DNA from: an uncultured Raoultella sp.
GTDB taxonomy: Bacteria; Pseudomonadota; Gammaproteobacteria; Enterobacterales; Enterobacteriaceae
Length of the DNA: 64,000 nt
Assembly (NCBI GenBank): GCA_900759445.1
Contig: CAAEVH010000030.1
Coordinates: 1-64,000, forward strand
Direction: 5' to 3'
The position numbers and the translations under genes are program-made. Numbering within the stretch: the stretch's first letter is position 1; every line of letters begins with the position of its first letter. This document shows positions 9,145 to 18,862 of this stretch, in pieces. The notes under the pieces were generated by a model, which saw nothing but the letters and a program-made list of their open reading frames with translations, was not told the origin of the DNA and searched no databases.

Positions 9145-9372
9145 TAATGCGACTCCAGAAAAGAGCCAAACCGGCATTATTGCTGTGTTTTTATGGGACG
9201 GGCTTCCCTGAATACCTTGAATAATGTGATTGGGCGAACGAATGCAGCCAATGCACATGCAACCTGAATAATGGCGGGTATATTTGAGAGTGGTATCCCT
9301 GTATTAACTATTATCTTTATCTTTCAGCCGTCAAGGCGAACGCGTAAGTTTTATTGCTAAAGGGAGAGAGAC

Positions 9373-9954
9373 ATGCAGCGTTGCGGTTGGGTAAGCCAGG
9401 ACCCGCTTTATATTCAGTACCATGATAACGAGTGGGGCGTTGCGCAAAGAGATGCCCGCAAACTGTTCGAAATGATCTGCCTTGAGGGCCAGCAGGCCGG
9501 TCTGTCGTGGATTACGGTGCTGAAAAAGCGGGAAAATTACCGCCAGGCCTTTCATCAGTTCGATCCGGTCCGCGTTGCCGCCATGAATGAGACCGATATT
9601 GAACGCCTGCTCCAGGACGCCGGAATTATTCGCCATCGTGGGAAAATTCAGGCCATTATTGGCAACGCCCGCGCCTTCCTGACCATGGAAGAGAGCGGCG
9701 AATCGTTTACCGACTTTGTCTGGTCTTTCGTCGACAATCAGCCACAGATTTCCCATGCCGCCACGCTGGCGGAGATCCCCACCACCACACCGGCTTCCGA
9801 CGCCCTCTCCAGGGCGCTGAAAAAGCGCGGTTTTAAGTTTGTCGGCTCCACCATCTGCTACTCCTTCATGCAGGCCTGCGGACTGGTCAACGATCATGTG
9901 ACGAGCTGTTTCTGTCACCCGGGAGGCGATGATGATCCGCAAGTGGGACGCTAA
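9373..9954 (+). CDS. tag: DNA-3-methyladenine glycosylase I
   Basis: Base-excision repair enzyme that removes 3-methyladenine from alkylated DNA in the cytoplasm. It has 193 residues (E. coli 187) with a slightly longer C-terminal tail. The zinc snap residues Cys4, His17, His175 and Cys179 are all present, and the substrate-pocket Glu38 lies in CLEGQQAG. Its 3' end overlaps yiaC by 23 bases, so the two are translationally linked. Confidence 0.97.
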   Translation: MQRCGWVSQDPLYIQYHDNEWGVAQRDARKLFEMICLEGQQAGLSWITVLKKRENYRQAFHQFDPVRVAAMNETDIERLLQDAGIIRHRGKIQAIIGNARAFLTMEESGESFTDFVWSFVDNQPQISHAATLAEIPTTTPASDALSRALKKRGFKFVGSTICYSFMQACGLVNDHVTSCFCHPGGDDDPQVGR

Positions 9955-10372
9955 AGAGACCCGCCCGCTACTCACGCTGTGGCTGGAAAGCACGATTCAT
10001 GCCCATCCCTTTATCGACGAAACATACTGGCACGAGAGTGTCGCCGTCGTACGCGATGTCTACCTGCCTGCTGCCAGCACCTGGGTGTGGGAAGAGAGCG
10101 CGACGATCAAGGGTTTTGTCAGCGTGATGGAGTCCCGCTTTATCGGTGCGCTGTTTGTCGCGCCGGACGCTATCCGCCGCGGCATCGGCAGCGCGCTGCT
10201 GAACGAGGTCAAACAGCATTACCGCTGGCTCAGTCTCGAGGTTTACCAGAAAAACGTTCAGGCGGTGAATTTCTACCATGCGCAAGGCTTCCGGATAGAA
10301 GACTGCGCATGGCAGGACGATACGCTACAACCGACCTGGATTATGCATTGGCCGGCGGATCAAACGCCGTAA
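9932..10372 (+). CDS. yiaC: GNAT N-acetyltransferase YiaC
   Basis: GNAT-fold acetyltransferase of 146 residues. E. coli YiaC is reported as a protein lysine acetyltransferase. The acetyl-CoA P-loop is visible near residues 70-82 ([13 protein letters not shown]), followed by the [19 protein letters not shown] motif. Two ATGs are adjacent. I chose the second (9932) because GGGAGG at 9921-9926 is then 5 bases away and the protein starts MIR as in E. coli. The 3' end overlaps the convergent bisC by 32 bases. Confidence 0.93.
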   Translation: MIRKWDAKETRPLLTLWLESTIHAHPFIDETYWHESVAVVRDVYLPAASTWVWEESATIKGFVSVMESRFIGALFVAPDAIRRGIGSALLNEVKQHYRWLSLEVYQKNVQAVNFYHAQGFRIEDCAWQDDTLQPTWIMHWPADQTP

Positions 10373-12671
10373 GCGTCAGCGCCGGGCCGTCATATTTTTC
10401 CAGCCACGCCAGCGCCGTATTCCCGGCGCAGCCGTTGCCCAGCCGCGAGGTCGGAATATCTTTGGTCAGAACATTCACCGCGCCGTTTTTGCAGATACCG
10501 GCCTGCGGGTCGATATCAGGCCAGGCCCCTTCGTGTAAACAGATAACCCCTGGACGAATACCTTCCGTCACCACGGCGCCGGCCAGCACCTGGCCGCGCG
10601 CGTTCCACACCCGCACGACATCGCCGTCGGCAATATTGCGCGCCTGCGCGTCCAGCGGATGAAGAGTTAATGGCTCACGGCCGGCGACAGCGTACTTTTC
10701 GCGCAGCGACGTGTGGTTCAGCTGGCTGTGCAGACGATGCGCCGGATGAGCGGACAGCACCTGCAGCTGGCCAGGCCGGGCATTGCCGTGCCACTCGTCC
10801 GGTTCCAGCCACATTGGGTGCGGTGGACAGTCGGGGTAGGCAAAGCCGGCAATCGTTGGAGAGTGAATTTCAATTTTGCCGCTCGCGGTTTTCAGCGGAT
10901 TGGCCTGCGGATCGGCACGAAATGCCGCGAAGCGCGCAAAACGGGCATTTTCCGGGTTTTCCGGCATTTCTATCAGCTGGTTAGCCTGCCAGAACTGGTC
11001 AAATGGCGGCAGCGTCACCTGCTGGCTCGCCCCGCGTTGCGCGGCAATCTGATAGAAGGACTCCAGCCACTGTAGATCGGTTTTCCCTTCGGTAAAACGC
11101 GCGCGCCCTCCCTCTTCCCAGCGCTCGCTGAGATCGGCAAAGACGTCAAAATCATCCCGGGCTTCATCGCGCGGCGCGACCACGCGCTTCATCGGCACCA
11201 GGTGCTGGTTACTGTAATCGCCGGTCATGGTCATATCGTGACGTTCAAACGAAGTTGTCGCCGGCAGGACAATATCGGCATGGCGGGCGGCAGCGGTCCA
11301 GAAGCACTCCGAAATGACGATAAGCTCCGGCTTCTGCCAGGCCCGAATCAAGCGGTTGGTATCCTGATGATGGGTAAAGTTCGCGCCGCCACACCACCAG
11401 ACGAAGCGAATATCCGGAAAATGCCGGTCCATTCCGTTGTGTTGATACGGCGCACCGGGATTTTCCAGCGCTTCCACAATGCGCGCCACCGGTATTTTTT
11501 CGACCGCCTCGGTACCGCCCGCCACACAGCCTTGCATCGAAGCCAGTACCGCCGCCCGACGGGTCGGGTTACCGCCGTTGGCAAAGTGGTAGGAAAGGCC
11601 AAAACCGCCGCCGGGAGTACCAATCTGCCCCAGCATCGCGGCAAGTGTCACCAGCATCCAGTGTTTTTGCTCGCCAAACTGCTGGCGCTGCATCCCCCAA
11701 CCGGACATCAGCATGGTGGTATTGTCATGGAATAGCGCGGCCAGTTCGCGGATCTTCTCCGCGCTAACGCCGCAGATCTCCGCCGCCCACTCTGCGGTTT
11801 TCGGCGTGCCATCGCTTTCACCGGTCAGATAGCGGGCAAAAACGTCATAGCCGCTGGTACAGCGGGCGAGAAACGCATCGTCCTGCCAGCCGTTCTCCAC
11901 CAGCGTATGGGCAATGCCGAGCATCATCGCGACATCCGTACCCATATGCGGAGCGATCCATTCGCCCACCTCACCAAAGAATTCCGCCGTTTCCGATCGC
12001 ATCGGATCGATACAGATCACCCGCTTCCCACTTTTGCGCAACCGATCGAACCACGGGATCCCCTGCTCATCGGAAGCGTTCCAGGCAATTTTTAGCGTAT
12101 TCAGCGGGTTGGCGCTCCAGAGCACCACCACATCGCTATGTTCCAGTACCATCGGCCAACTGGTCTGCTGCTGATAAACCTCATTGCCGCCAACCACATA
12201 GGGCATGATCGCCTGTGCCGCGCCGGTAGAATAATCCCCCAGATGTCCGGTATATCCGCCTGCGAGGCTCATGTAGCGCTGCAGCAACGTCGCCGCCTTG
12301 TGGAGCACGCCGTTAGAGCGCCAGCCGTAGGAACCGGCAAAAATCGCTGCCGGGCCGTGGTTTTCCCGAATCCGCCGATGCTGTGCGTGGATAAGATCCA
12401 ATGCCTCCTGCCAGCTCACCCGCACAAACTCGTCCTGGCCGCGTACGCCCTGCGGACTCTCCGGCGAAGCAAGGAAACCTTTACGTACCATTGGATAGCG
12501 GACGCGGGTTTTGCTGTGGACCTGCTCACGCACGGCGGTTTGCAAGGAGTTGGCGAAAGAGGTCTCCAGCGCACCGCGGGAAGAGAGGACATTTTCACCA
12601 TCCGTTTCAACCAGCATAGGCCCCCAGTGAGCCGCGGTTAAGATGGTTTTGGTTGCAGATGAGGTTGGCAA
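10341..12671 (-). CDS. bisC: Biotin sulfoxide reductase BisC
   Basis: Molybdopterin guanine dinucleotide enzyme that reduces biotin-d-sulfoxide to biotin and also methionine-S-sulfoxide. It has 776 residues and belongs to the DMSO reductase family, without an N-terminal iron-sulfur motif or Tat signal, so it is cytoplasmic. The likely molybdenum ligand serine lies in GDYSTGAAQ. Translation appears to start at TTG (12671). AGGAG lies 6 bases upstream and no ATG occurs before the conserved [10 protein letters not shown]. TorZ is related but periplasmic. Confidence 0.95.
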   Translation of the reverse strand: MPTSSATKTILTAAHWGPMLVETDGENVLSSRGALETSFANSLQTAVREQVHSKTRVRYPMVRKGFLASPESPQGVRGQDEFVRVSWQEALDLIHAQHRRIRENHGPAAIFAGSYGWRSNGVLHKAATLLQRYMSLAGGYTGHLGDYSTGAAQAIMPYVVGGNEVYQQQTSWPMVLEHSDVVVLWSANPLNTLKIAWNASDEQGIPWFDRLRKSGKRVICIDPMRSETAEFFGEVGEWIAPHMGTDVAMMLGIAHTLVENGWQDDAFLARCTSGYDVFARYLTGESDGTPKTAEWAAEICGVSAEKIRELAALFHDNTTMLMSGWGMQRQQFGEQKHWMLVTLAAMLGQIGTPGGGFGLSYHFANGGNPTRRAAVLASMQGCVAGGTEAVEKIPVARIVEALENPGAPYQHNGMDRHFPDIRFVWWCGGANFTHHQDTNRLIRAWQKPELIVISECFWTAAARHADIVLPATTSFERHDMTMTGDYSNQHLVPMKRVVAPRDEARDDFDVFADLSERWEEGGRARFTEGKTDLQWLESFYQIAAQRGASQQVTLPPFDQFWQANQLIEMPENPENARFARFAAFRADPQANPLKTASGKIEIHSPTIAGFAYPDCPPHPMWLEPDEWHGNARPGQLQVLSAHPAHRLHSQLNHTSLREKYAVAGREPLTLHPLDAQARNIADGDVVRVWNARGQVLAGAVVTEGIRPGVICLHEGAWPDIDPQAGICKNGAVNVLTKDIPTSRLGNGCAGNTALAWLEKYDGPALTLTAFDPPANA

Positions 12672-12839
12672 AGCGAGCTCCTGGTCAGCGAATGCAGGTG
12701 TTGTGACGGTCTGTGATACTGACCGTTCAATGTTATTTACAAAAAGAGAGCCGGTACGGGGAATTTTCTACGTAATTGGACGTCATAATCAACCGTCACG
12801 CGCGCTGTGACAACGAATAAAAAGGATTAAGGAAATAAC

Positions 12840-13502
12840 ATGAAAAAACGCGTACTCATGATTGCGGCTGTGGTGAGCGGCACCCTGGCGATTTCTGGCT
12901 GTACCACTAACCCGTATACCGGCGAACGCGAAGCGGGGAAATCCGGCATCGGCGCCGGGATCGGTTCGCTGGTCGGCGCGGGCGTCGGCGCACTCTCCTC
13001 GTCGAAAAAAGATCGCGGCAAAGGCGCGCTGATTGGCGCAGCGGCCGGGGCGGCGCTGGGCGGCGGCATCGGTTATTACATGGATGTGCAGGAAGCAAAA
13101 CTGCGCGAGAAAATGCAGGGAACGGGCGTCACCGTGACGCGAAATGGCGATAACATCGTGCTGAATATGCCAAATAACGTCACCTTTGACAGCAGCAGTG
13201 CCAACCTGAAACCGGCCGGGGCAAACACCCTCACCGGCGTGGCCATGGTGCTGAAAGAGTATGAGAAAACCGCGGTTAACGTCGTAGGTTACACCGACAG
13301 CACCGGCGGTCAGGATCTGAATATGCGCCTGTCGCAGCAGCGCGCCGACAGCGTTGCCAGCGCCCTCATCACCCAGGGCGTGGCGGCAAACCGTATTCGT
13401 ACCAGCGGCATGGGCCCGGCAAACCCCATCGCCAGCAACACCACGGCGGAAGGGAAAGCGCAAAACCGTCGCGTAGAAATCACCCTCAGCCCGCTCCAGT
13501 AA
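12840..13502 (+). CDS. yiaD: OmpA-family lipoprotein YiaD
   Basis: Outer-membrane lipoprotein of 220 residues. The lipobox is LAISG-Cys21. A glycine-zipper segment rich in Gly/Ala (residues 35-80) precedes an OmpA C-terminal peptidoglycan-binding domain, with conserved TDSTG and NRRVEI. Overproduced E. coli YiaD suppresses a bamD mutant, and it contributes to envelope integrity. It is separately transcribed. The following hairpin at 13537-13561 may end the transcript. Confidence 0.95.
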   Translation: MKKRVLMIAAVVSGTLAISGCTTNPYTGEREAGKSGIGAGIGSLVGAGVGALSSSKKDRGKGALIGAAAGAALGGGIGYYMDVQEAKLREKMQGTGVTVTRNGDNIVLNMPNNVTFDSSSANLKPAGANTLTGVAMVLKEYEKTAVNVVGYTDSTGGQDLNMRLSQQRADSVASALITQGVAANRIRTSGMGPANPIASNTTAEGKAQNRRVEITLSPLQ

Positions 13503-13536
13503 GTCCGGCGGTCGACCCCGACCACCGTATCCTTCG

Positions 13537-13561
13537 CCCGGTAAGCGCCACTTGCCGGGCA
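13537..13561. terminator. REP-like hairpin after yiaD
   Basis: GCCCGG and CCGGGC flank a short loop (TAAGCGCCACTTG) 35 bases after the yiaD stop. It resembles the core of an enteric REP unit, with no clear T-run. It may protect the yiaD 3' end or terminate weakly. Confidence 0.45.
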
Positions 13562-13625
13562 AAATGCTTGATATAGCGGATTTTCGCGCTAAGGTGTTCT
13601 CCAGATTTCAGCAAAGGAAGCCATC

Positions 13626-14642
13626 ATGGCGAAAGCGGCGCGAGCAACCATTAGCGATGTGGCGAAAGCCGCAAAGACCGGAAAAACCAGCATTTCACGC
13701 TACCTCAATGGCGAAAAGCACCTGCTTTCCGATGACCTGCTGGCGCGCATTGAAAAAGCGATTGCCGAACTTAACTACCGTCCCAGCCTGATGGCCCGTG
13801 GCCTGAAACATGGCCGAACCCGGCTGATTGGCCTGATCATCGCCGATATCACCAATCCTTACTCGGTCAATGTCCTCAGCGGCATCGAAGCGGCCTGTCG
13901 CGAAAAGGGCTTTACACTGCTGGTGTGTAATACCAATAACGAGCTCGACCAGGAGCTGCACTATCTCGACCTGCTGCGCAGCTACCAGGTAGAGGGGATC
14001 GTGGTCAACGCCGTTGGGATGCGCGAAGAGGGGCTGAATCGCCTGCAGCAGTCGGCGCTGCCGATGGTACTCATTGACCGCAAGATTCCGGACTTCGCCT
14101 GCGATGTCGTCGGTCTGGACAACACTCAGGCCGCGACGACCGCCACAGAACATCTGGTGGAGAAAGGGTTTGAAGCCCTGCTGTTCCTGAGCGAGCCGCT
14201 CGGTTCGGTCAACACCCGTCGCGAACGCCTGAGCGCGTTTCGCGCCACCCTCCAGCGCTACGCCGGCATCGTCGCAGAAAACGCTGAAGTTCCGCTGAAC
14301 GACGGCGCCATGCTCGATACGGTGCTGCGTCAGTTTCACTCCCGCCATCGCGGCATGCGCAAGGCGCTGATTTCCGCCAACGGCGCCCTGACGCTACAGG
14401 TTGCGCGCGCGCTCAAGCGAATCGACCTGGTTTGGGGCAGCGACATCGGCCTGCTCGGCTTCGACGAGCTGGAGTGGGCGGAGCTGGCGGGCGTGGGTAT
14501 TACCACGCTCAAACAGCCCACGTGGCAGATTGGCTATGCCGCGGTTGAGCAGGTGGTGCGCCGGATTGAAGGCACTAACGACCCCATCTGCGAGCGGGTC
14601 TTCTCCGGTGAGCTGATCGTGCGGGGATCGACCTCCCGATAG
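13626..14642 (+). CDS. LacI-family regulator of 2-ketogluconate use (PtxS-like)
   Basis: A 338-residue LacI/GalR repressor. The helix-turn-helix is at residues 8-30 (TISDVAKAAKTGKTSISRYL) and the hinge helix at 50-60. The rest is a periplasmic-binding-like effector domain. It lies immediately upstream of kguE-kguK-kguT-ghrB, the order of the Pseudomonas ptxS-kguEKTD cluster. The 110-base gap after it holds a palindrome close to the PtxS operator. I infer that it represses the operon and is released by 2-ketogluconate or its phosphate. KdgR-like regulation of another sugar acid is the alternative. Confidence 0.85.
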   Translation: MAKAARATISDVAKAAKTGKTSISRYLNGEKHLLSDDLLARIEKAIAELNYRPSLMARGLKHGRTRLIGLIIADITNPYSVNVLSGIEAACREKGFTLLVCNTNNELDQELHYLDLLRSYQVEGIVVNAVGMREEGLNRLQQSALPMVLIDRKIPDFACDVVGLDNTQAATTATEHLVEKGFEALLFLSEPLGSVNTRRERLSAFRATLQRYAGIVAENAEVPLNDGAMLDTVLRQFHSRHRGMRKALISANGALTLQVARALKRIDLVWGSDIGLLGFDELEWAELAGVGITTLKQPTWQIGYAAVEQVVRRIEGTNDPICERVFSGELIVRGSTSR

Positions 14643-14690
14643 CCCTCCTTCGTGATGGTGATCATAAATTAGACATCCTCTCCTTTCCTT

Positions 14691-14704
14691 TGGAACCGGT
14701 ACCA
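14691..14704. promoter_or_regulatory. Candidate PtxS-type operator before kguE
   Basis: TGGAACCGGTACCA is a 14-bp palindrome with one mismatched pair, centred on CCGG. The Pseudomonas PtxS operator is TGAAACCGGTTTCA, which has the same core and half-site layout. It lies 49 bases before the kguE start and inside the likely promoter. Confidence 0.7.
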
Positions 14705-14752
14705 TCTAGCGTAATAGAGTGATTTGCTACAGCGCTACCGGGAGTTTGTCAG

Positions 14753-15502
14753 ATGGCCAGAAAAATTATTGTCGTGACCGCCGCCTATGGTCATGATTGC
14801 ATTAAAGAACTTGGCGGGCAGTCCGCCGTACTGCCGTTTATCGCCGGATCCGGCGCCGACGGCGTGGAAATCCGCCGTGAGTTATTCAGCGCTGACGAGC
14901 TCAATCAGCTGCCGGCGCTGGCCGCCACCATTGAACGCCACAACCTGCTGGCCTGCTACTCTGCGCCGGAAGCCCTGTTTGAAGCGAATGGCGCCCTTAA
15001 CCCGCGCCTGCCGGCGCTGTTACGCGAAGCGCAGACCCTCAACGCCCTGTGGTTAAAACTGTCGCTCGGCCATTTTACCCATAACAACGAACTGGAATCG
15101 CTGCGCCGCATCCTGCAGGAGAGCGGCATGGCGCTGGTGGTGGAAAACGACCAGACCGACTGCGGCCAGCTGGCGCCAATGCAGCGCTTTAAAGCCTCCT
15201 GTCGGGTGAACCAGCTGCCGGTTACGTTAACCTTCGATATGGGTAACTGGCTGTGGGTCGGCGATTCGCCGGAAGAGGCCGCACGTCATCTGGCCCCCGC
15301 CGTCAGCTATATCCATGTCAAAGCCGCAGAGCCGCATCATGCGCACTTTCGCGCCGTCCCGCCAGACGAAGCTCCGGCACGCTGGCTGGCGCTGCTCGAC
15401 AACCTGCCTGCCGATGCCCCGCGCGGTATCGAATTTCCGCTGGTGGGCCACGATCTGACGGCCGTGACCCGTCGCTATGTGAATTTGTTACGCGAGGAGT
15501 AA
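14753..15502 (+). CDS. kguE: KguE-like TIM-barrel epimerase/isomerase
   Basis: A 249-residue member of the AP-endonuclease-2/xylose-isomerase-like TIM-barrel fold, first gene of the 2-ketogluconate operon. Metal-site type residues appear as VVENDQTD (about 128-135), FDMGNW (about 162) and YIHVKAA (about 183). The biochemical step of KguE is not well established; it is named an epimerase by context. GGGAG precedes the ATG. Only 3 bases separate its stop from kguK, so the two are co-transcribed. Confidence 0.8.
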   Translation: MARKIIVVTAAYGHDCIKELGGQSAVLPFIAGSGADGVEIRRELFSADELNQLPALAATIERHNLLACYSAPEALFEANGALNPRLPALLREAQTLNALWLKLSLGHFTHNNELESLRRILQESGMALVVENDQTDCGQLAPMQRFKASCRVNQLPVTLTFDMGNWLWVGDSPEEAARHLAPAVSYIHVKAAEPHHAHFRAVPPDEAPARWLALLDNLPADAPRGIEFPLVGHDLTAVTRRYVNLLREE

Positions 15503-15505
15503 GCC

Positions 15506-16444
15506 ATGGAAAACGCATTAGATGTCATCACCATCGGAGAGGCGATGGCGATGTTTGTCGCGACGGAAACCGGCGACCTGGCCGAAGTAGAACACTTTAT
15601 GAAACGGGTAGCCGGCGCAGAGCTGAATGTCGCCACCGGCCTGGCTCGCCTGGGGCTGAAAGTCGGCTGGGTTAGCCGCGTAGGCAAAGACAGCTTCGGC
15701 CGTTTTGTGCTTCATTCGCTGGCCAAAGAAGGGATTGATGCACGCGGCGTCAGCGAAGACAGCCGCTATGCAACCGGCTTCCAGATGAAATCTAAAGTCG
15801 AAAATGGAACCGATCCCATTGTGGAGTACTTCCGCAAGGGTTCTGCCGCCAGCCATCTGTCGCCCGAGGACTTTCGCGCCGAATATTTCACCAGCGCTCG
15901 CCACCTGCACCTCAGCGGCGTGGCCGCTGCGCTGTCGGAGAGTTCATACGCCCTGCTGGAGCAGGCGGCCACCACGATGAAGGCCCAGGGGAAGACGATC
16001 TCGTTCGATCCGAATCTGCGCCCGGTGCTGTGGAAAAGCGAAGCCGAGATGGTGGAAAAACTCAATCAGCTGGCGTTTCAGGCCGACTGGGTTCTGCCGG
16101 GTCTCAAAGAAGGCATGATCCTTACCGGCCAACGGACCCCGGAGGGGATTGCCGATTTCTATCTCACGCGCGGCGTTCAGGCCGTGATCATTAAAACCGG
16201 CGGCGATGGCGCCTGGTTCAAAACCGCCGCGGGCGAACAGGGCGCAGTCGCCGCCATCAAAGTCGATAACGTCGTGGATACCGTGGGCGCCGGCGATGGT
16301 TTTGCCGTCGGCGTGATTAGCGCTCTGCTGGAGGGCAGAACGCTGCAGCAGGCGATAGGCCGCGGCAACAAAATTGGTGCGCTGGCCATTCAGGTCCAGG
16401 GCGACAGCGAAGGATTACCCACACGCGAGGCGCTGGGCGAATAG
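15506..16444 (+). CDS. kguK: 2-ketogluconate kinase (PfkB family)
   Basis: Ribokinase-type sugar kinase of 312 residues, predicted to phosphorylate 2-ketogluconate to 2-keto-6-phosphogluconate. PfkB signature 1 lies at residues 35-50 (VAGAELNVATGLARLG). The catalytic GAGD is at 261-264 inside DTVGAGDGF. KDG kinase (KdgK) is the close paralogue, and sequence alone would not separate them. The flanking kguE, MFS transporter and ketogluconate reductase favour KguK. Confidence 0.8.
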   Translation: MENALDVITIGEAMAMFVATETGDLAEVEHFMKRVAGAELNVATGLARLGLKVGWVSRVGKDSFGRFVLHSLAKEGIDARGVSEDSRYATGFQMKSKVENGTDPIVEYFRKGSAASHLSPEDFRAEYFTSARHLHLSGVAAALSESSYALLEQAATTMKAQGKTISFDPNLRPVLWKSEAEMVEKLNQLAFQADWVLPGLKEGMILTGQRTPEGIADFYLTRGVQAVIIKTGGDGAWFKTAAGEQGAVAAIKVDNVVDTVGAGDGFAVGVISALLEGRTLQQAIGRGNKIGALAIQVQGDSEGLPTREALGE

Positions 16445-16528
16445 CCCGGACCGGCGTCATAATAACGGCCTCCTCTGTACCCTACATACGGCGGCGGCGT
16501 CATGAACCTCAACTTTAGAGGCAAGCCT

Positions 16529-17809
16529 ATGAACAGCTCTACCAATGCAACGAAACGCTGGTGGTACATCATGCCTATCGTGTTTATCACGTATAGCCTG
16601 GCGTATCTCGACCGCGCAAACTTCAGCTTTGCTTCGGCAGCGGGCATTACGGAAGATTTAGGCATTACCAAAGGCATCTCGTCGCTTCTTGGCGCACTTT
16701 TCTTCCTCGGCTATTTCTTCTTCCAGATCCCGGGGGCGATTTACGCTGAACGCCGTAGCGTACGGAAGCTGATTTTCATCTGTCTGATCCTGTGGGGCGC
16801 CTGCGCCTCGCTGACCGGGATGGTGCACAATATTCCAGCGCTGGCGGCGATCCGTTTTATTCTCGGCGTCGTGGAAGCGGCGGTCATGCCGGCGATGCTG
16901 ATTTACATCAGTAACTGGTTTACCAAATCAGAACGTTCACGCGCCAACACCTTCTTAATCCTCGGCAACCCGGTCACGGTACTGTGGATGTCGGTGGTCT
17001 CCGGCTACCTGATTCAGTCCTTCGGCTGGCGTGAAATGTTTATTATTGAAGGCGTCCCGGCCGTCCTCTGGGCCTTCTGCTGGTGGGTGCTGGTCAAAGA
17101 TAAACCGTCGCAGGTGAACTGGTTGTCGGAAAACGAGAAAGCCGCGCTGCAGGCGCAGCTGGAGAGCGAGCAGCAGGGTATTAAAGCCGTGCGTAACTAC
17201 GGTGAAGCCTTCCGCTCACGCAACGTCATTCTGCTGTGCATGCAGTATTTTGCCTGGAGTATCGGCGTGTACGGTTTTGTGCTGTGGCTGCCGTCAATTA
17301 TTCGCAGCGGCGGCGTCAATATGGGGATGGTGGAAGTCGGCTGGCTCTCTTCGGTACCTTATCTGGCCGCGACTATTGCGATGATCGTCGTCTCCTGGGC
17401 TTCCGATAAAATGCAGAACCGTAAACTGTTCGTCTGGCCGCTGCTGCTGATTGGCGGACTGGCTTTTATTGGCTCATGGGCCGTCGGCGCTAACCATTTC
17501 TGGGCCTCTTATACCCTGCTGGTGATTGCCGGTGCGGCAATGTACGCTCCTTACGGTCCGTTTTTCGCCATCATTCCGGAAATGCTGCCGCGTAACGTCG
17601 CCGGTGGCGCAATGGCGCTCATCAACAGCATGGGGGCCTTAGGTTCATTCTTTGGTTCGTGGTTCGTGGGCTACCTGAACGGCACCACCGGCAGTCCATC
17701 AGCCTCATACATTTTCATGGGAGTGGCGCTTTTCGCCTCGGTATGGCTTACTTTAATTGTTAAGCCTGCTAACAATCAAAAGCTCCCCATCGGCGCTCGT
17801 CACGCCTGA
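16529..17809 (+). CDS. kguT: 2-ketogluconate MFS transporter KguT-like
   Basis: Inner-membrane anion:cation symporter-type MFS protein, 426 residues, with twelve predicted helices and a central loop (about 195-225). Motif A appears as YAERRSVRKL after helix 2 and LDRANFSFA lies in helix 1, as in hexuronate/ketogluconate carriers. I chose the ATG at 16529 because AGAGG lies 7 bases before it. An in-frame ATG at 16502 would add 9 residues. It is followed by ghrB after 24 bases. Confidence 0.8.
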   Translation: MNSSTNATKRWWYIMPIVFITYSLAYLDRANFSFASAAGITEDLGITKGISSLLGALFFLGYFFFQIPGAIYAERRSVRKLIFICLILWGACASLTGMVHNIPALAAIRFILGVVEAAVMPAMLIYISNWFTKSERSRANTFLILGNPVTVLWMSVVSGYLIQSFGWREMFIIEGVPAVLWAFCWWVLVKDKPSQVNWLSENEKAALQAQLESEQQGIKAVRNYGEAFRSRNVILLCMQYFAWSIGVYGFVLWLPSIIRSGGVNMGMVEVGWLSSVPYLAATIAMIVVSWASDKMQNRKLFVWPLLLIGGLAFIGSWAVGANHFWASYTLLVIAGAAMYAPYGPFFAIIPEMLPRNVAGGAMALINSMGALGSFFGSWFVGYLNGTTGSPSASYIFMGVALFASVWLTLIVKPANNQKLPIGARHA

Positions 17810-17833
17810 CCTTTACTACTTACGGAGATCCGC

Positions 17834-18805
17834 ATGAAGCCGTCCGTTATTCTCTATAAAACGCTTCCCGACGACCTGCAGCAACGTCTGGAAAAACACT
17901 TTACCGTCACTCAGGTGAAAAACCTGAGCCCTGACACCGTCCAGCAGCACGCGGAAGCCTTTGCCCAGGCGGAAGGTCTGCTGGGGTCGAGCGAAAAAGT
18001 TGATGCCGCGTTACTGGAGAAAATGCCCAGGCTTCGTGCGACCTCCACGATTTCCGTCGGCTATGACAACTTCGACGTTGAGGCGCTGAATGCGCGCAAG
18101 GTGCTGCTGATGCATACGCCGACCGTGCTGACTGAAACCGTTGCCGATACGGTGATGGCGCTGGTGCTCAGCACATCCCGTCGGGTGGTGGAAGTCGCCA
18201 ACCGGGTGAAAGCCGGAGAGTGGACGAAAAGCATCGGCCCGGACTGGTTCGGCAGCGATGTGCACCATAAAACGCTGGGGATCGTGGGCATGGGCCGTAT
18301 CGGGATGGCCCTGGCGCAGCGCGCGCACGCCGGTTTTGGCATGCCGATTCTGTATAACGCCCGCAGCCGTCACCCGCAGGCGGAAGAGCGCTTTAACGCG
18401 CGTTACTGCGATCTGGATACGCTGCTGCAGGAAGCCGACTTTGTCTGTCTGATCCTGCCGCTGACCGCCGAGACTCATCACCTGTTCAACGCGGAAAAAT
18501 TCGCGAAAATGAAGCCTTCCGCCATCTTTATTAATGCAGGGCGCGGCCCGGTGGTCGATGAAAAGGCGCTGATCTCAGCCTTGCAGAAGGGCCAAATCCA
18601 CGCGGCCGGTCTGGACGTTTTCGAGCAGGAGCCACTGGCGAAAGAGTCGCCGCTGCTCACTCTGCCGAACGTCGTCGCGCTGCCGCATATCGGTTCTGCC
18701 ACTCATGAGACCCGCTACAATATGGCGGCTTGTGCGGTCGATAATTTGATTGATGCACTGAATGGTCAGGTCGAAAAGAACTGCGTCAATCCGCAGGTGA
18801 AGTGA
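17834..18805 (+). CDS. ghrB: Glyoxylate/hydroxypyruvate/2-ketogluconate reductase GhrB
   Basis: NAD(P)H-dependent D-2-hydroxyacid dehydrogenase, 323 residues, very close to E. coli GhrB (TkrA/YiaE). The catalytic triad is Arg237, Glu266, His285, and the nucleotide-binding GMGRIG is at 152-157. Its place as last gene of the kgu operon corresponds to kguD, which reduces 2-keto-6-phosphogluconate to 6-phosphogluconate. In E. coli it stands alone. Here the neighbourhood suggests that ketogluconate reduction is the main role. Confidence 0.95.
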   Translation: MKPSVILYKTLPDDLQQRLEKHFTVTQVKNLSPDTVQQHAEAFAQAEGLLGSSEKVDAALLEKMPRLRATSTISVGYDNFDVEALNARKVLLMHTPTVLTETVADTVMALVLSTSRRVVEVANRVKAGEWTKSIGPDWFGSDVHHKTLGIVGMGRIGMALAQRAHAGFGMPILYNARSRHPQAEERFNARYCDLDTLLQEADFVCLILPLTAETHHLFNAEKFAKMKPSAIFINAGRGPVVDEKALISALQKGQIHAAGLDVFEQEPLAKESPLLTLPNVVALPHIGSATHETRYNMAACAVDNLIDALNGQVEKNCVNPQVK

Positions 18806-18819
18806 AGGTAAGCTGAAGT

Positions 18820-18852
18820 AACCCGGGTCGAGGTCAACGCCTGACCCGGGTT
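18820..18852. terminator. Hairpin between ghrB and yiaF
   Basis: AACCCGGGTC and GACCCGGGTT pair perfectly over 10 bp around a 13-base loop, between two convergent genes. It probably ends both transcripts, although T-runs are short. Confidence 0.6.
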
Positions 18853-18862
18853 GACGAACCGG

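Noticed and set aside
16502..16528. Longer kguT start at 16502
   Set aside because: The ATG at 16529 has a better spaced AGAGG. The 9 extra residues are not typical of the family. Not excluded.
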